Assembly: GCA_964403505.1 (NCBI GenBank)
Contig: CAYOFP010000012.1
Coordinates: forward strand, 1 to 60,495
DNA: 60,495 nucleotides
Direction: 5' to 3'
Source: CAKSEI01 sp964403505
GTDB taxonomy: Bacteria > Bacillota > Clostridia > Oscillospirales > CAG-272
Under the pieces are notes generated by a model. The model saw nothing but the letters and a program-made list of their open reading frames with translations, was not told the DNA's origin and ran no database searches. The position numbers and the translations under genes are program-made. Of this stretch, positions 1 to 7,873 are shown one piece after another. Position 1 is the stretch's first letter, and each line of letters opens with the position of its first letter.

Positions 1-77
1 TTAGTTCATCCTACAAACGAGTTTCATTTTATCTCTTTATTCGGTTTTGAGTGAACATTTTTCATGAAGCTGAAAAT

Positions 78-104
78 CCTTGAGTTCAACTCAGGGGTTT
101 TTTT
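78..104 (+). terminator. Rho-independent terminator of a gene left of the window
   Basis: Stem CCTTGAG (78-84), loop TTCAA, stem CTCAGGG (90-96, one G-T pair), then GTTTTTTT. Positions 1-77 hold no convincing gene, so this probably ends a transcript that starts outside the window. Confidence 0.75.
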
Positions 105-139
105 GCCTATAAATAATTAGAAGGGTGTGTTCAACAGCG

Positions 140-1540
140 ATGAAACAAATTACGACGAGTATTTTAGTGATTATTCTTGCGATTAGTATGCTTTTGTGTA
201 TTTCGGTGAGCGCCGTGGCTCCACCGATATGGAGCTGTAATGATGTTAAGCCGGGAATGTGGTTTTATTCGACTATGCGTTGCCTATACGAAGACCGTGT
301 TATGGTTGGCGATGGATGCGGTAATCTTTTCCCTGACAGACCTATAACGCGCGGAGAATTAGTTGCACTTTTGGCGCGAATTGATTCTGACTATCAAAGT
401 AACAGCGACAAATATATGAAGTCGTGTTTTGACGATGTAGACGCAGCGCAATATTACAATCAGCCGATTATATGGGCAAAGGAAAGTGGCATTGTAAGCG
501 GTATCTCCGAGAATCTCTTTGCACCTGATGCGCTGACAACAAGAGAGCAATTCTTTAAAATCGTTGCTAATTATATTCAGATAATAGAATATCCTACGGA
601 AGGTAGAGATGTTATTCAATTTAAAGATTTTGACGATACGAGTTTTTGGGCGAAAGACGCAGCATTGACATGTGTTCGCTCCGGTTTGATTTCCGGTTTT
701 CCGGATGGAACATTACAGCCGAAAGGTAATGTCACAAGAGCGCAGACCGCTGAGGTTATTTACCGTTTAAATGAATATGTATGGATGAAAATTGCATCTG
801 GGCAGGGCAACGGTGGTAATGGTAATATAAATTCAGCGCCGCCATATCAAATCCCCCCTTATTATTACACGTCGTGGGAAGATTTCTATTCGGAACTAAA
901 GAATTTATCCGTAGAGGATTTATCCGAGATTCAATATTTAGAGAAACGGAATATGGTAAATACTCTTAAAACGACTTATGTTTCTGAAGATGAGAAGAAA
1001 AATGGAATTTTTGATAGTGCTCGTCGGATACTGTTGAATAAAACTAAAGTTTTGCTTCCTTATTATCAGAACCAGCCGCTTCCGCTTGATAATAGATATG
1101 GTTATTCTCTTGAATTATCAGTTTCTGATATGGCGAAAAAACCTTGGATTTCTTGTTATACAACGCTTGACGTAGGATTTCGTATGATGTTGTGCGATCC
1201 TGCCTTGGTGGATGAAGCAAATGAGAAGGGCGCATCTTGGTTGTTCTCTGTATTAGAGCCCGATGCAATGAATGTTTATAATTATGAAGAAATTCGAGAT
1301 AAAATAATTTCTGACGGAATATTGTCTGATTATAACGTGGTTGTTTATGAAAAAGAGTATACATTAAAAGATCGAGAAGTTTTAGCTATGGTTATCGATC
1401 ATCCTTCGAATGAAGCACAATCAAATATTGCTGTCTATTTCGTTTATGATGAATTACTTGTTTGTATATTTGGCGATTCCGCACAAGTGGATACCATTTT
1501 GCCTGACTTGTACTTTGATAGAATAGAAATGAGCGAATAA
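140..1540 (+). CDS. Secreted SLH-domain surface protein with unique C-terminal domain
   Basis: Predicted 466-residue exported protein. A signal peptide (about residues 1-27, ending near SAVA) is followed by three SLH repeats (about 36-83, 96-146, 160-212). These carry the usual signs: GMWFY, a TRGEL/TREQ/TRAQ motif per repeat, and F-DV openings. SLH domains bind secondary wall polymers and hold proteins on the surface. A short Gly/Asn linker then leads to about 235 residues I do not recognise. I chose ATG 140 because AGAAGG (119-124) lies upstream; a GTG at 125 would sit directly on that site. The stop overlaps the next, paralogous gene by one base. The DNA is visibly more AT-rich than the rest of the window, which hints at separate ancestry. 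Confidence 0.85.
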   Translation: MKQITTSILVIILAISMLLCISVSAVAPPIWSCNDVKPGMWFYSTMRCLYEDRVMVGDGCGNLFPDRPITRGELVALLARIDSDYQSNSDKYMKSCFDDVDAAQYYNQPIIWAKESGIVSGISENLFAPDALTTREQFFKIVANYIQIIEYPTEGRDVIQFKDFDDTSFWAKDAALTCVRSGLISGFPDGTLQPKGNVTRAQTAEVIYRLNEYVWMKIASGQGNGGNGNINSAPPYQIPPYYYTSWEDFYSELKNLSVEDLSEIQYLEKRNMVNTLKTTYVSEDEKKNGIFDSARRILLNKTKVLLPYYQNQPLPLDNRYGYSLELSVSDMAKKPWISCYTTLDVGFRMMLCDPALVDEANEKGASWLFSVLEPDAMNVYNYEEIRDKIISDGILSDYNVVVYEKEYTLKDREVLAMVIDHPSNEAQSNIAVYFVYDELLVCIFGDSAQVDTILPDLYFDRIEMSE

Positions 1541-2193
1541 TGATGAAACAAATATATAAGTTTTTTTTAATTACTTTTCTTGCAGCTGGTATGCTTTTTT
1601 ATACACCTGTAAACGCATCTGACCAGTGGGAATGCAATGATGTGAAAACCGGAATGTGGTTTTATGATATAATATATAATTTGAAATGTTCTCTAATTAT
1701 GGTTGGCGATGGTGGTGATAATTTCTATCCCAACAGACCTATAACGCGCGGAGAATTGGTTGCGATTTTTGCACGTAGCGATTCCGACTATATTAACAAT
1801 CAAGAAAAATATGGAAAGTCTTCTTTTGTTGATGTAGATGAAAGTAAATATTATAGTCAGGCAGTGGCATGGACCGAAGAGAATGGAATTGTGCACGGTA
1901 TTTCTAAAAATCGTTTTGCCCCCGATGCCTTGGTAACGAGAGAGCAATTGTTTGTAATGACTGCAAATTATATTCAGAAAATTAGTTATCCTTTAGTAAA
2001 TGCAGAACCTGCTCAATTTATTGATTTTCATCATGTAGCGGATTGGGCAAAAGAATCTACATTGTTAGCTATTCAATCGGGGGTTGTTTCAGGCTTTCCG
2101 GATGAAACGTTGAAACCTCAGGAGAATGTTACAAGAGCTCAGGCCGGATCGATTATTTATCAATTATATGGATGGAGACATAATTGGTTTTAA
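1540..2193 (+). CDS. Short SLH-domain protein, paralogue of the preceding gene
   Basis: A 217-residue exported protein made of a signal peptide (about 1-26, ending VNA) and three SLH repeats, with no C-terminal effector domain. It aligns along its whole length with the N-terminal half of the upstream protein: ECNDVKTGMWFY, VMVGDG/IMVGDG, RPITRGELVA and the FPDETLKPQENVTRAQ repeat. This indicates tandem duplication with loss or gain of the C-terminal part. The start overlaps the upstream stop (TAATG), so the two are probably translationally coupled; a second ATG at 1543 is equally possible. A bare SLH module may occupy wall sites, act as an adaptor, or be a degraded copy. Confidence 0.82.
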   Translation: MMKQIYKFFLITFLAAGMLFYTPVNASDQWECNDVKTGMWFYDIIYNLKCSLIMVGDGGDNFYPNRPITRGELVAIFARSDSDYINNQEKYGKSSFVDVDESKYYSQAVAWTEENGIVHGISKNRFAPDALVTREQLFVMTANYIQKISYPLVNAEPAQFIDFHHVADWAKESTLLAIQSGVVSGFPDETLKPQENVTRAQAGSIIYQLYGWRHNWF

Positions 2194-2231
2194 TAAAATT
2201 AGAAAAACTGTTATAGAATAATCCCCGTACT

Positions 2232-2253
2232 CCGCAGAGATGGTGCTCTGCGG
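2232..2253 (+). terminator. Hairpin after SLH pair, possible weak terminator
   Basis: CCGCAGAG (2232-2239) pairs with CTCTGCGG (2246-2253) around a 6-nt loop. No U-run follows, so termination would be weak. The stem sequence is the same as the core of the terminator at 3149-3185, on the other side of the phosphotransferase gene. Confidence 0.45.
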
Positions 2254-2353
2254 GGTGTGATTATGCTTTGACGTTTGCCTTATATTTTGTCGGTGCATAG
2301 ATGATCGCCTCGATTTGACTTAACTATATTCATTTTTAAGAAGGAGAAGACTG

Positions 2354-3139
2354 ATGAAGAAAGCATTGCTTGAAAAAATTCCAAACGACATACCGCATGA
2401 TATTCAGCGATTTATCGCAAAGGCAGATGTCTACGATTCTTCCTGCTCTCCTGATGCAAGAGTGTATTATATTGACGAGGGCAACGGTTATTATTTGAAA
2501 TGTTCGGGCAAGGGAACGCTCGAAATTGAAGCCAAAATGACAGAATATTTTCACTCTAAGAGTCTCGGTGCTGAGGTGTTGAACTATACTTCAAACGACA
2601 GAGATTGGCTTTTAACGTCTGCTGTCGTCGGGGAAGACTGTGTATACGAAAAGTATCTCATGGACCCCAAACGCTTGTGTGATACCATTGCTTGTGAACT
2701 ACGAAAGCTTCACGAAACGGATTTCAGTGATTGCCCGATTCCGGATCGGACGGCGGAATACCTTGCCTGTGCTGAAAAGAATTATCGCACCGGAAATTAC
2801 GATAAATCCCACTTTCCTGACAGCTTTGGCTACCGCTCGGCAGATGAGGCTTACGCTGTTCTGAGCGAGGGTAAAGATGCTCTGAAAAGCAGGGTTTTGC
2901 TTCACGGCGACTATTGCCTGCCGAATATTATTCTTAATGACTGGAAGCTGTCCGCCTTTATTGACGTTGGCAGCGGAGGCGTAGGAGACAGGCATATCGA
3001 TATTTTTTGGGGCGCCTGGACGCTTTGGTACAATCTGAAAACGAATCAGTACCGTGAGCGTTTTCTCGATGCTTACGGAAGAGATAAGGCGGACGAGTCA
3101 ATACTTAAAATCATTGCCGCAGCTGAGGTCTTCGGTTAA
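2354..3139 (+). CDS. Aminoglycoside phosphotransferase (APH)-like kinase
   Basis: A 261-residue protein, close to the usual length of APH(3') enzymes, which transfer phosphate from ATP or GTP to aminoglycoside hydroxyls. The catalytic loop reads LLHGDYCLPNI, with the putative base D186 (HGD, residues 184-186) and N191. It is followed by the metal-binding FIDVGSGGVGD with D204, as in the APH/choline kinase fold. AAGGAG at 2340-2345 supports ATG 2354. The gene stands alone between two hairpins that share the CCGCAGAG core, as if it were a self-contained cassette. Substrate cannot be read from sequence: it could be a resistance kinase, or a kinase of another small molecule such as a sugar or homoserine. 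Confidence 0.78.
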   Translation: MKKALLEKIPNDIPHDIQRFIAKADVYDSSCSPDARVYYIDEGNGYYLKCSGKGTLEIEAKMTEYFHSKSLGAEVLNYTSNDRDWLLTSAVVGEDCVYEKYLMDPKRLCDTIACELRKLHETDFSDCPIPDRTAEYLACAEKNYRTGNYDKSHFPDSFGYRSADEAYAVLSEGKDALKSRVLLHGDYCLPNIILNDWKLSAFIDVGSGGVGDRHIDIFWGAWTLWYNLKTNQYRERFLDAYGRDKADESILKIIAAAEVFG

Positions 3140-3148
3140 GATATAATG

Positions 3149-3185
3149 CCCCCCGCAGAGGCGCTCTGCGGGGGGTGTTTTTTTA
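3149..3185 (+). terminator. Strong rho-independent terminator after APH-like gene
   Basis: A perfect 12-bp stem CCCCCCGCAGAG (3149-3160) / CTCTGCGGGGGG (3164-3175), with a 3-nt loop and then TGTTTTTTT. It also lies 22 bp beyond the 3' end of the convergent GH1 gene. Confidence 0.9.
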
Positions 3186-3207
3186 CAGTAATTTTGTGGT
3201 AGAGTTA

Positions 3208-4479
3208 TCACTTTAGTCCCAGTGACGGAAGCTCTTTCAGATACTTGCGCAGAATTTCCTGACTGAAACCGTTATTTGCGATAATGTCCTTATAAAAATA
3301 TGCGCTGGGTTTCGGTGTGCGGACAAATGTATTCAGGTCAACGTCACACAGACCGAAATGCGGCCTGAAACTGCCCCATTCATAATTGTCCATCAGCGAC
3401 CAATACAGATATCCACGCACATCAGCACCCAATCGGATCGCATCGGCAAGGGCAGACCAATACAAGGACAAATACACGATGCGGAAGCGGTCATCGTCGC
3501 AACTGCATCCGTTTTCCGAAATATAAATCGGCTTATCACGAAGCCTGCCGAGAATGGATAAAAGCCCCTCGGGGTACATTTCCTCTAAATAAAAACTCTC
3601 CATATCCGTCATTTTGAGTTCTTTATGCTGATACCGTGCGCCGTCCAGGTATTTTTTGCGGGAATCGATCATAGACCGCACATAACAGTTTACCGACCAG
3701 AAATCGACGGTATCTTTTACCTCGGGAATATAAGCGCCGTCTCTTTCGGGGAAAAGAATCTCACCGGTACGCATGGCATGGAAGAAGAACTCGTGATTTC
3801 GCAGATCCTGCAACTCGGTCATAGCGACATCCCAGCGATCCCACGGACGGTACGGCATATACTGCACCAGCGCATGCGCAGTACTGACGGGAGCGTCGGA
3901 ATATTTCTTGATAATATGATAGCCTCGTGCGTGGAACTGAACCGAATTGAATTTTTCGTTGATCCGTCCCTCGCTCGTGCCAAGATTAAACTCGTTGATT
4001 ACATTCCAAAAATCTACATAGGGCGCTATTTTCGGAACGACATATTCAAGATAGCGCTCAAAATATCTGAGGTTATCGATTTGCGCGAACTGTCCTTTTT
4101 GTTGAAACCATTCCGGCCACGCGATATGAACCATCGTCGCAAAAACCTTGATTCCGCGCTCTTTCAGCCCTGCAAACAGGCGAATGTAGTGGTCGAGCGC
4201 CGCAGCGTCAAAATGCCCCTCTGACGGCTCTATGCGGCTCCATTCCACCGAGGTGCGAAACGCCTGATGCCCCAAGTCGCAGACCAGGTCAATATCTGTT
4301 TGATACATTTCATAACTGTTGCAGGCAAGGCCGGAGCGATGCTCAAAATAGCCTTTCTGCTCCATTGCCCACCATTGGCTGTGGATGTTATTGCCCTCGA
4401 CCTGATGCCCGGCATATCCCGAGCCCCAGAGAAACCCCTCCGGGAACTGAAAATCTTTTAATGAAAAAACGTCGTACAT
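3208..4479 (-). CDS. Glycoside hydrolase family 1 (beta-glucosidase/galactosidase type)
   Basis: A 423-residue cytoplasmic TIM-barrel enzyme without signal peptide. GH1 hallmarks are the start FPEGFLWGSGYAGHQVEG, the acid/base Glu163 in VINEF (the usual motif is NEP) and the nucleophile Glu322 in YISENG. Family members hydrolyse beta-linked glucose, galactose or 6-phospho sugars. At 423 residues it is slightly short for the family (about 440-480). It is the last gene of a leftward run behind GH20 and the GH109-like gene, with 61 bp upstream and GGAGG just before ATG 4479. The context suggests trimming of beta-galactosyl or glucosyl residues from an amino-sugar glycan after import. NEF instead of NEP is seen in divergent subfamilies. 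Confidence 0.85.
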   Translation of the reverse strand: MYDVFSLKDFQFPEGFLWGSGYAGHQVEGNNIHSQWWAMEQKGYFEHRSGLACNSYEMYQTDIDLVCDLGHQAFRTSVEWSRIEPSEGHFDAAALDHYIRLFAGLKERGIKVFATMVHIAWPEWFQQKGQFAQIDNLRYFERYLEYVVPKIAPYVDFWNVINEFNLGTSEGRINEKFNSVQFHARGYHIIKKYSDAPVSTAHALVQYMPYRPWDRWDVAMTELQDLRNHEFFFHAMRTGEILFPERDGAYIPEVKDTVDFWSVNCYVRSMIDSRKKYLDGARYQHKELKMTDMESFYLEEMYPEGLLSILGRLRDKPIYISENGCSCDDDRFRIVYLSLYWSALADAIRLGADVRGYLYWSLMDNYEWGSFRPHFGLCDVDLNTFVRTPKPSAYFYKDIIANNGFSQEILRKYLKELPSLGLK

Positions 4480-4540
4480 GTTTTCTGCCTCCTTACCGAT
4501 GTTATTTTACCATATGCGGAATGCTTGCATATTGCAAAGA

Positions 4541-6400
4541 TCAGATTCTGCCGGCAGACACAATAGTTTGCCAGTTGCGTGCGTCTATATGCGGCCAGCC
4601 CCGTTCCTTGTCGTAGCAGTAGAAGTCGAGCGGCTCTTCTTCCAATTCTTCAATGCGGTCAATTTTGCCGTCACAATAATCGTTGAGGCGTTGTGAGGCC
4701 GTGGTCAGACGCAGAGCCAAGCCTCCGAGGTATTGCTCGTGAATCTCCAGTCCAAGCGCTTTGTTCTCCCGTAGCCATTGTGCTCGGAATGCTTCAACAA
4801 ATGACGACAGACGGTTACGTATCTCGGGAATACGCTCGTTTGCAATCTTGCAAAGTGCGTCCTTATCTTGCGATTTATAGGCATTTCGTGTGTCATAAGA
4901 AAGAGTGGCTTTCAATTCCAGCACACGGCAGAGATTTCCAAGCGTGAGGAAGAGATACCCGTATTTGGAATTATCGGCGTGAGCTAAGATAGCGTCGGCG
5001 TGCTTTGCGTATGTCTGCCTGTCATCGGGGCGCAGATGTTTGTCCATCATACCGATGAGCGGATCGTTATATAGCAGATATTTGCACTGCGCACTGATGA
5101 AATTTGCGTCACGATATGCGGGCACATTAGGCAGATCAAGTGTGAGGAATGCATCCAAAGAGATATCAAACAGCTGTTCAAAGCGTCGTGCGATATCCTC
5201 GCGTGTTACCGTGGCGTTGTAGCAGTATTCGGCATATTGCAGAAGCGAGGGAAGAATAGAAAGCTGTCCTGCTTCGCCGTGCCCCCAGCCCGTGGTGAAA
5301 ACAGTGTTTACTTTATGCTTTTTGCACATACGCAAATGAGCGTCGGAAAGTGTGATGGAATATGTATTGTTGGGAGCAAATCCGATCCACTTCCACGCAC
5401 CGCCCGCAAAGGCAAATTCACAGCCGAATTGCTCGTGATTGCTCATCATATTGTCCACGGTTTTCTCGTCGCAATAATAGTCCCAATATATGGGCATAAT
5501 TCCGTCGGGTTTGCTCTTTACAAGCTCGTCAGGCAGGCTTCCTTCTGCGTGATAGTAACCGCTCCATTTTGGACGGAAGAACATATCGCTCCACATCATA
5601 GGCTTGAAATTATATTTTTCCGTCATTTTGATCAGCCTGCTGAGGTGCTCGTGCATGATCTGATTGACTTTTTTGTATCCGCCGTTTGCATCGAGATATT
5701 TGCCGCGACCGAGATTGTGCGCTTCGTCGAGGCCGAGATTGATGCGTCGACTGGTATAGCATTCAGCACAGGTGCGCAGTATTGCGTCGATCAGATCGTA
5801 AGTTCTTTCGTCTGCTACATTCAGGATATCGTCGATATCGTTTATTGATTTGAAGCAGTTCCATCGGAAAATTTGACTTAGGTGTGCGAGCGTCTGGATA
5901 CAGGGGAACAGTTCAATTCCGAGCGACAAAGCGTAACGATCGATCTCCTTTATCTCTTCCTTTGTGAATTTTCCCCGCATATAGCCGAAATACGGATACT
6001 CGGGAATATCGTAGGTATCTTCGGTATTCAGCATCATCATATTAAAGCCCATGACTGCAAGATGGCGCAGGAGCTCTTTTGCACCGTCCATGCCGGGCAC
6101 GGCGTTGTGCGAGCAGTCGGGCATATAGCCGAGGTTCCCGAATGCGGGATGCTGCTCGAGTGTTTGGTCGGATGAAGCCGCAAATTCGCCGAGCAGACCG
6201 AGCGCACGGCAAAAATCGGTCGTACGGCTGTACTCTACGGTAATTCCGTCTGCGGTTTTTGTCAGGCGCAAACCGTTTTTGTCTGTTTTTTGTGTTTCCA
6301 CCCTGTATACCGCTGTGTCGCTGTGACTTATTTGCGTGATGGCAGAAAGCTCCTGCGCGGCAAACATGAGCTCGTCAGGCGCACACAATTTGATTTCCAT
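4541..6400 (-). CDS. Glycoside hydrolase family 20 beta-N-acetylhexosaminidase
   Basis: A 619-residue protein without signal peptide. GH20 enzymes remove terminal beta-GlcNAc or beta-GalNAc by substrate-assisted catalysis, using an Asp-Glu pair. Here it is D225-E226 in NLGLDEAHNLGRG. Upstream is the family's barrel entry: HPAFGNLGYMPDCSHNAV, then MGFNMMMLNTEDTY. I place the start at ATG 6400, which has GGAGG seven bases before it, rather than at an upstream in-frame ATG that would add 26 residues read out of the terminator region. A hairpin separates it from the GH109-like gene upstream. With the surface GH123 and NagZ nearby, it probably processes imported N-acetylhexosamine oligosaccharides. 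Confidence 0.88.
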   Translation of the reverse strand: MEIKLCAPDELMFAAQELSAITQISHSDTAVYRVETQKTDKNGLRLTKTADGITVEYSRTTDFCRALGLLGEFAASSDQTLEQHPAFGNLGYMPDCSHNAVPGMDGAKELLRHLAVMGFNMMMLNTEDTYDIPEYPYFGYMRGKFTKEEIKEIDRYALSLGIELFPCIQTLAHLSQIFRWNCFKSINDIDDILNVADERTYDLIDAILRTCAECYTSRRINLGLDEAHNLGRGKYLDANGGYKKVNQIMHEHLSRLIKMTEKYNFKPMMWSDMFFRPKWSGYYHAEGSLPDELVKSKPDGIMPIYWDYYCDEKTVDNMMSNHEQFGCEFAFAGGAWKWIGFAPNNTYSITLSDAHLRMCKKHKVNTVFTTGWGHGEAGQLSILPSLLQYAEYCYNATVTREDIARRFEQLFDISLDAFLTLDLPNVPAYRDANFISAQCKYLLYNDPLIGMMDKHLRPDDRQTYAKHADAILAHADNSKYGYLFLTLGNLCRVLELKATLSYDTRNAYKSQDKDALCKIANERIPEIRNRLSSFVEAFRAQWLRENKALGLEIHEQYLGGLALRLTTASQRLNDYCDGKIDRIEELEEEPLDFYCYDKERGWPHIDARNWQTIVSAGRI

Positions 6401-6436
6401 AATCTTGTCCTCCGATTGCAAGTCAAATGGTAATAT

Positions 6437-6473
6437 AAAAATACCACAGAGGTGTTGACTCGGTGGTATTTTT
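6437..6473 (-). terminator. Intra-operon hairpin/attenuator between GH109-like and GH20 genes
   Basis: An 11-bp stem AAAAATACCAC (6437-6447) / GTGGTATTTTT (6463-6473). On the minus strand it is followed by TTTTTATATT, so it should terminate or attenuate transcription leaving the GH109-like gene and lower expression of GH20 and GH1. Confidence 0.7.
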
Positions 6474-6478
6474 TTCAA

Positions 6479-7696
6479 TTAAAGTTCAACGACATCCTGC
6501 GGTTCACGGATGAGCCACTTGCCGTTGGTGAAGTCGGGCACATTCTGCGGTGCGCCGCCCTGGGCGATCGACTGCTCGGAAAGTGCGGAGATGCACATCC
6601 ACGCCGCTGCGTCGTAAACATCGATCGGCATGGGCTTGTTATTCTTGAGTGCGTCAACAAATGCTAAGAACTCAAATCCGTCCATACCGCCGTGACCGGT
6701 CTGCTTTTGCTCCTCGGTGATGTCACGCCAGATCGAGGGCAGATATTCTTCGTATTTGTCGGCGTTACAGTAATTTTCCTTATAGAAGTCGGGCACGCCT
6801 GCTTCTTCCATTCCTTGTAAGAAGAATACGTTATTGCCCTGCTCGTACATACCTTTTGTACCGCGGACGGTAAATTCACGGTTGTAGAAGCGGGGGAGGG
6901 TGGTGTCCAGACGGAGCAGGATGGTTTCGCCGTTTGCGCAGGTGATCAAGGTGTTTACGATATCACCCTGAGCAAATTTCTTGCCGACGATGCTCTGATC
7001 TGCATCCTCTTTTTCAGCGAGGTATTCCTCCATGCCTGCGGCTTTCGATGCGATAGAAACCAGAGATACCATGCGGTTACCGCGGTTGATATTCAGCAGT
7101 TTTGCGATCGGGCCGAGCTCGTGGGTCGGGTAGTTCTCGCAGTTGCGGTTCATGTAGTTGCGCAGACGATAGTGACGGTTGATGTTTCCGCCTGCGATCT
7201 CACCGCGCAGGTCGTGCGCATATGCACCTGCACAGTGTACGATGGTGCCGAGCTTGCCCTTGCGTACCATAGAGGTGACAAGCAGCTCGGATTTATCGAA
7301 GCAACAGTTCTCCATAAGCATGATCGGCGTCTTTGTCTGCTCATATGTGGAAACGAGTTCGTAGCACTCGCCGATGTCATATGCTCCGCCGACCTCCATT
7401 GCGACAGCGACGCCTGCACGCATTGCGTCGATCGAGATCTTGATATGCATCTCCCACGAGGTTGCGACATAGACTGCGTCGACTAAACCGCTGTTCAGCA
7501 CCTCCATATAATCGGTAGTGGAGAGGGGCTCTGTGCCGTTCTTTTCTTTTACGGTATCGTATGCTTGCTTGCAACGATCTTCGTATTCGTCACAGACAGC
7601 GGTAACTTCAACATCCTCTAAATTCAGGATGACATTTTTTAAAACGCCGTAGCCTCGGTTACCGAGACCGATGACGCCCATTCTTATCTTATCCAT
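6479..7696 (-). CDS. Gfo/Idh/MocA-fold NAD-dependent enzyme, GH109-like
   Basis: A 405-residue protein with an N-terminal Rossmann nucleotide motif (GVIGLGNRG, residues 8-16) and a C-terminal Gfo/Idh/MocA substrate domain. Several blocks are those I associate with the GH109 branch: EVGGAYDIGECYELV in place of the CEKP loop, ENCCFDKSE, GAYAHDLRGE, then NCENYPTHELGPIAKLLNINRGNR. GH109 founding members are alpha-N-acetylgalactosaminidases that use a bound NAD+ in a redox-assisted cleavage. It is the first gene of the leftward glycan operon, with its own promoter at 7727-7755 and GGAGG before ATG 7696. No signal peptide is present, so it probably acts inside the cell. A plain sugar dehydrogenase is the alternative. 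Confidence 0.78.
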   Translation of the reverse strand: MDKIRMGVIGLGNRGYGVLKNVILNLEDVEVTAVCDEYEDRCKQAYDTVKEKNGTEPLSTTDYMEVLNSGLVDAVYVATSWEMHIKISIDAMRAGVAVAMEVGGAYDIGECYELVSTYEQTKTPIMLMENCCFDKSELLVTSMVRKGKLGTIVHCAGAYAHDLRGEIAGGNINRHYRLRNYMNRNCENYPTHELGPIAKLLNINRGNRMVSLVSIASKAAGMEEYLAEKEDADQSIVGKKFAQGDIVNTLITCANGETILLRLDTTLPRFYNREFTVRGTKGMYEQGNNVFFLQGMEEAGVPDFYKENYCNADKYEEYLPSIWRDITEEQKQTGHGGMDGFEFLAFVDALKNNKPMPIDVYDAAAWMCISALSEQSIAQGGAPQNVPDFTNGKWLIREPQDVVEL

Positions 7697-7726
7697 AATA
7701 TTCCTCCATAAATGGGATTTACCTTA

Positions 7727-7755
7727 ATTATACCTATTAGAAGACAAATCGTCAA
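7727..7755 (-). promoter_or_regulatory. Sigma-A promoter of the GH109/GH20/GH1 operon
   Basis: On the minus strand, TTGACG (7750-7755), 17 bp, TATAAT (7727-7732). The transcript would start about 20 bp before the ribosome site of the GH109-like gene. It is divergent from the promoter at 7817-7846, with 61 bp between the two -35 boxes, so one regulator could serve both. Confidence 0.75.
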
Positions 7756-7816
7756 GAGATTTTATTTAATTCAGGAAATTATTTCTGACACCGTGGCACG
7801 ACGCCGTATTTTGTCA

Positions 7817-7846
7817 TTGACTAAAATATATTCTATATGTTATAAT
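7817..7846 (+). promoter_or_regulatory. Sigma-A promoter of the GH123 surface enzyme
   Basis: TTGACT (7817-7822), 18 bp, TATAAT (7841-7846), followed by CGGAGG and ATG 7874. Confidence 0.7.
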
Positions 7847-7873
7847 TAATGTAATATAGCACGGAGGTTCAAT

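Noticed and set aside
2232..3185. An insertion sequence around the APH-like gene
   Set aside because: Only terminator-like hairpins are seen. There is no transposase, terminal repeat or clear target duplication.
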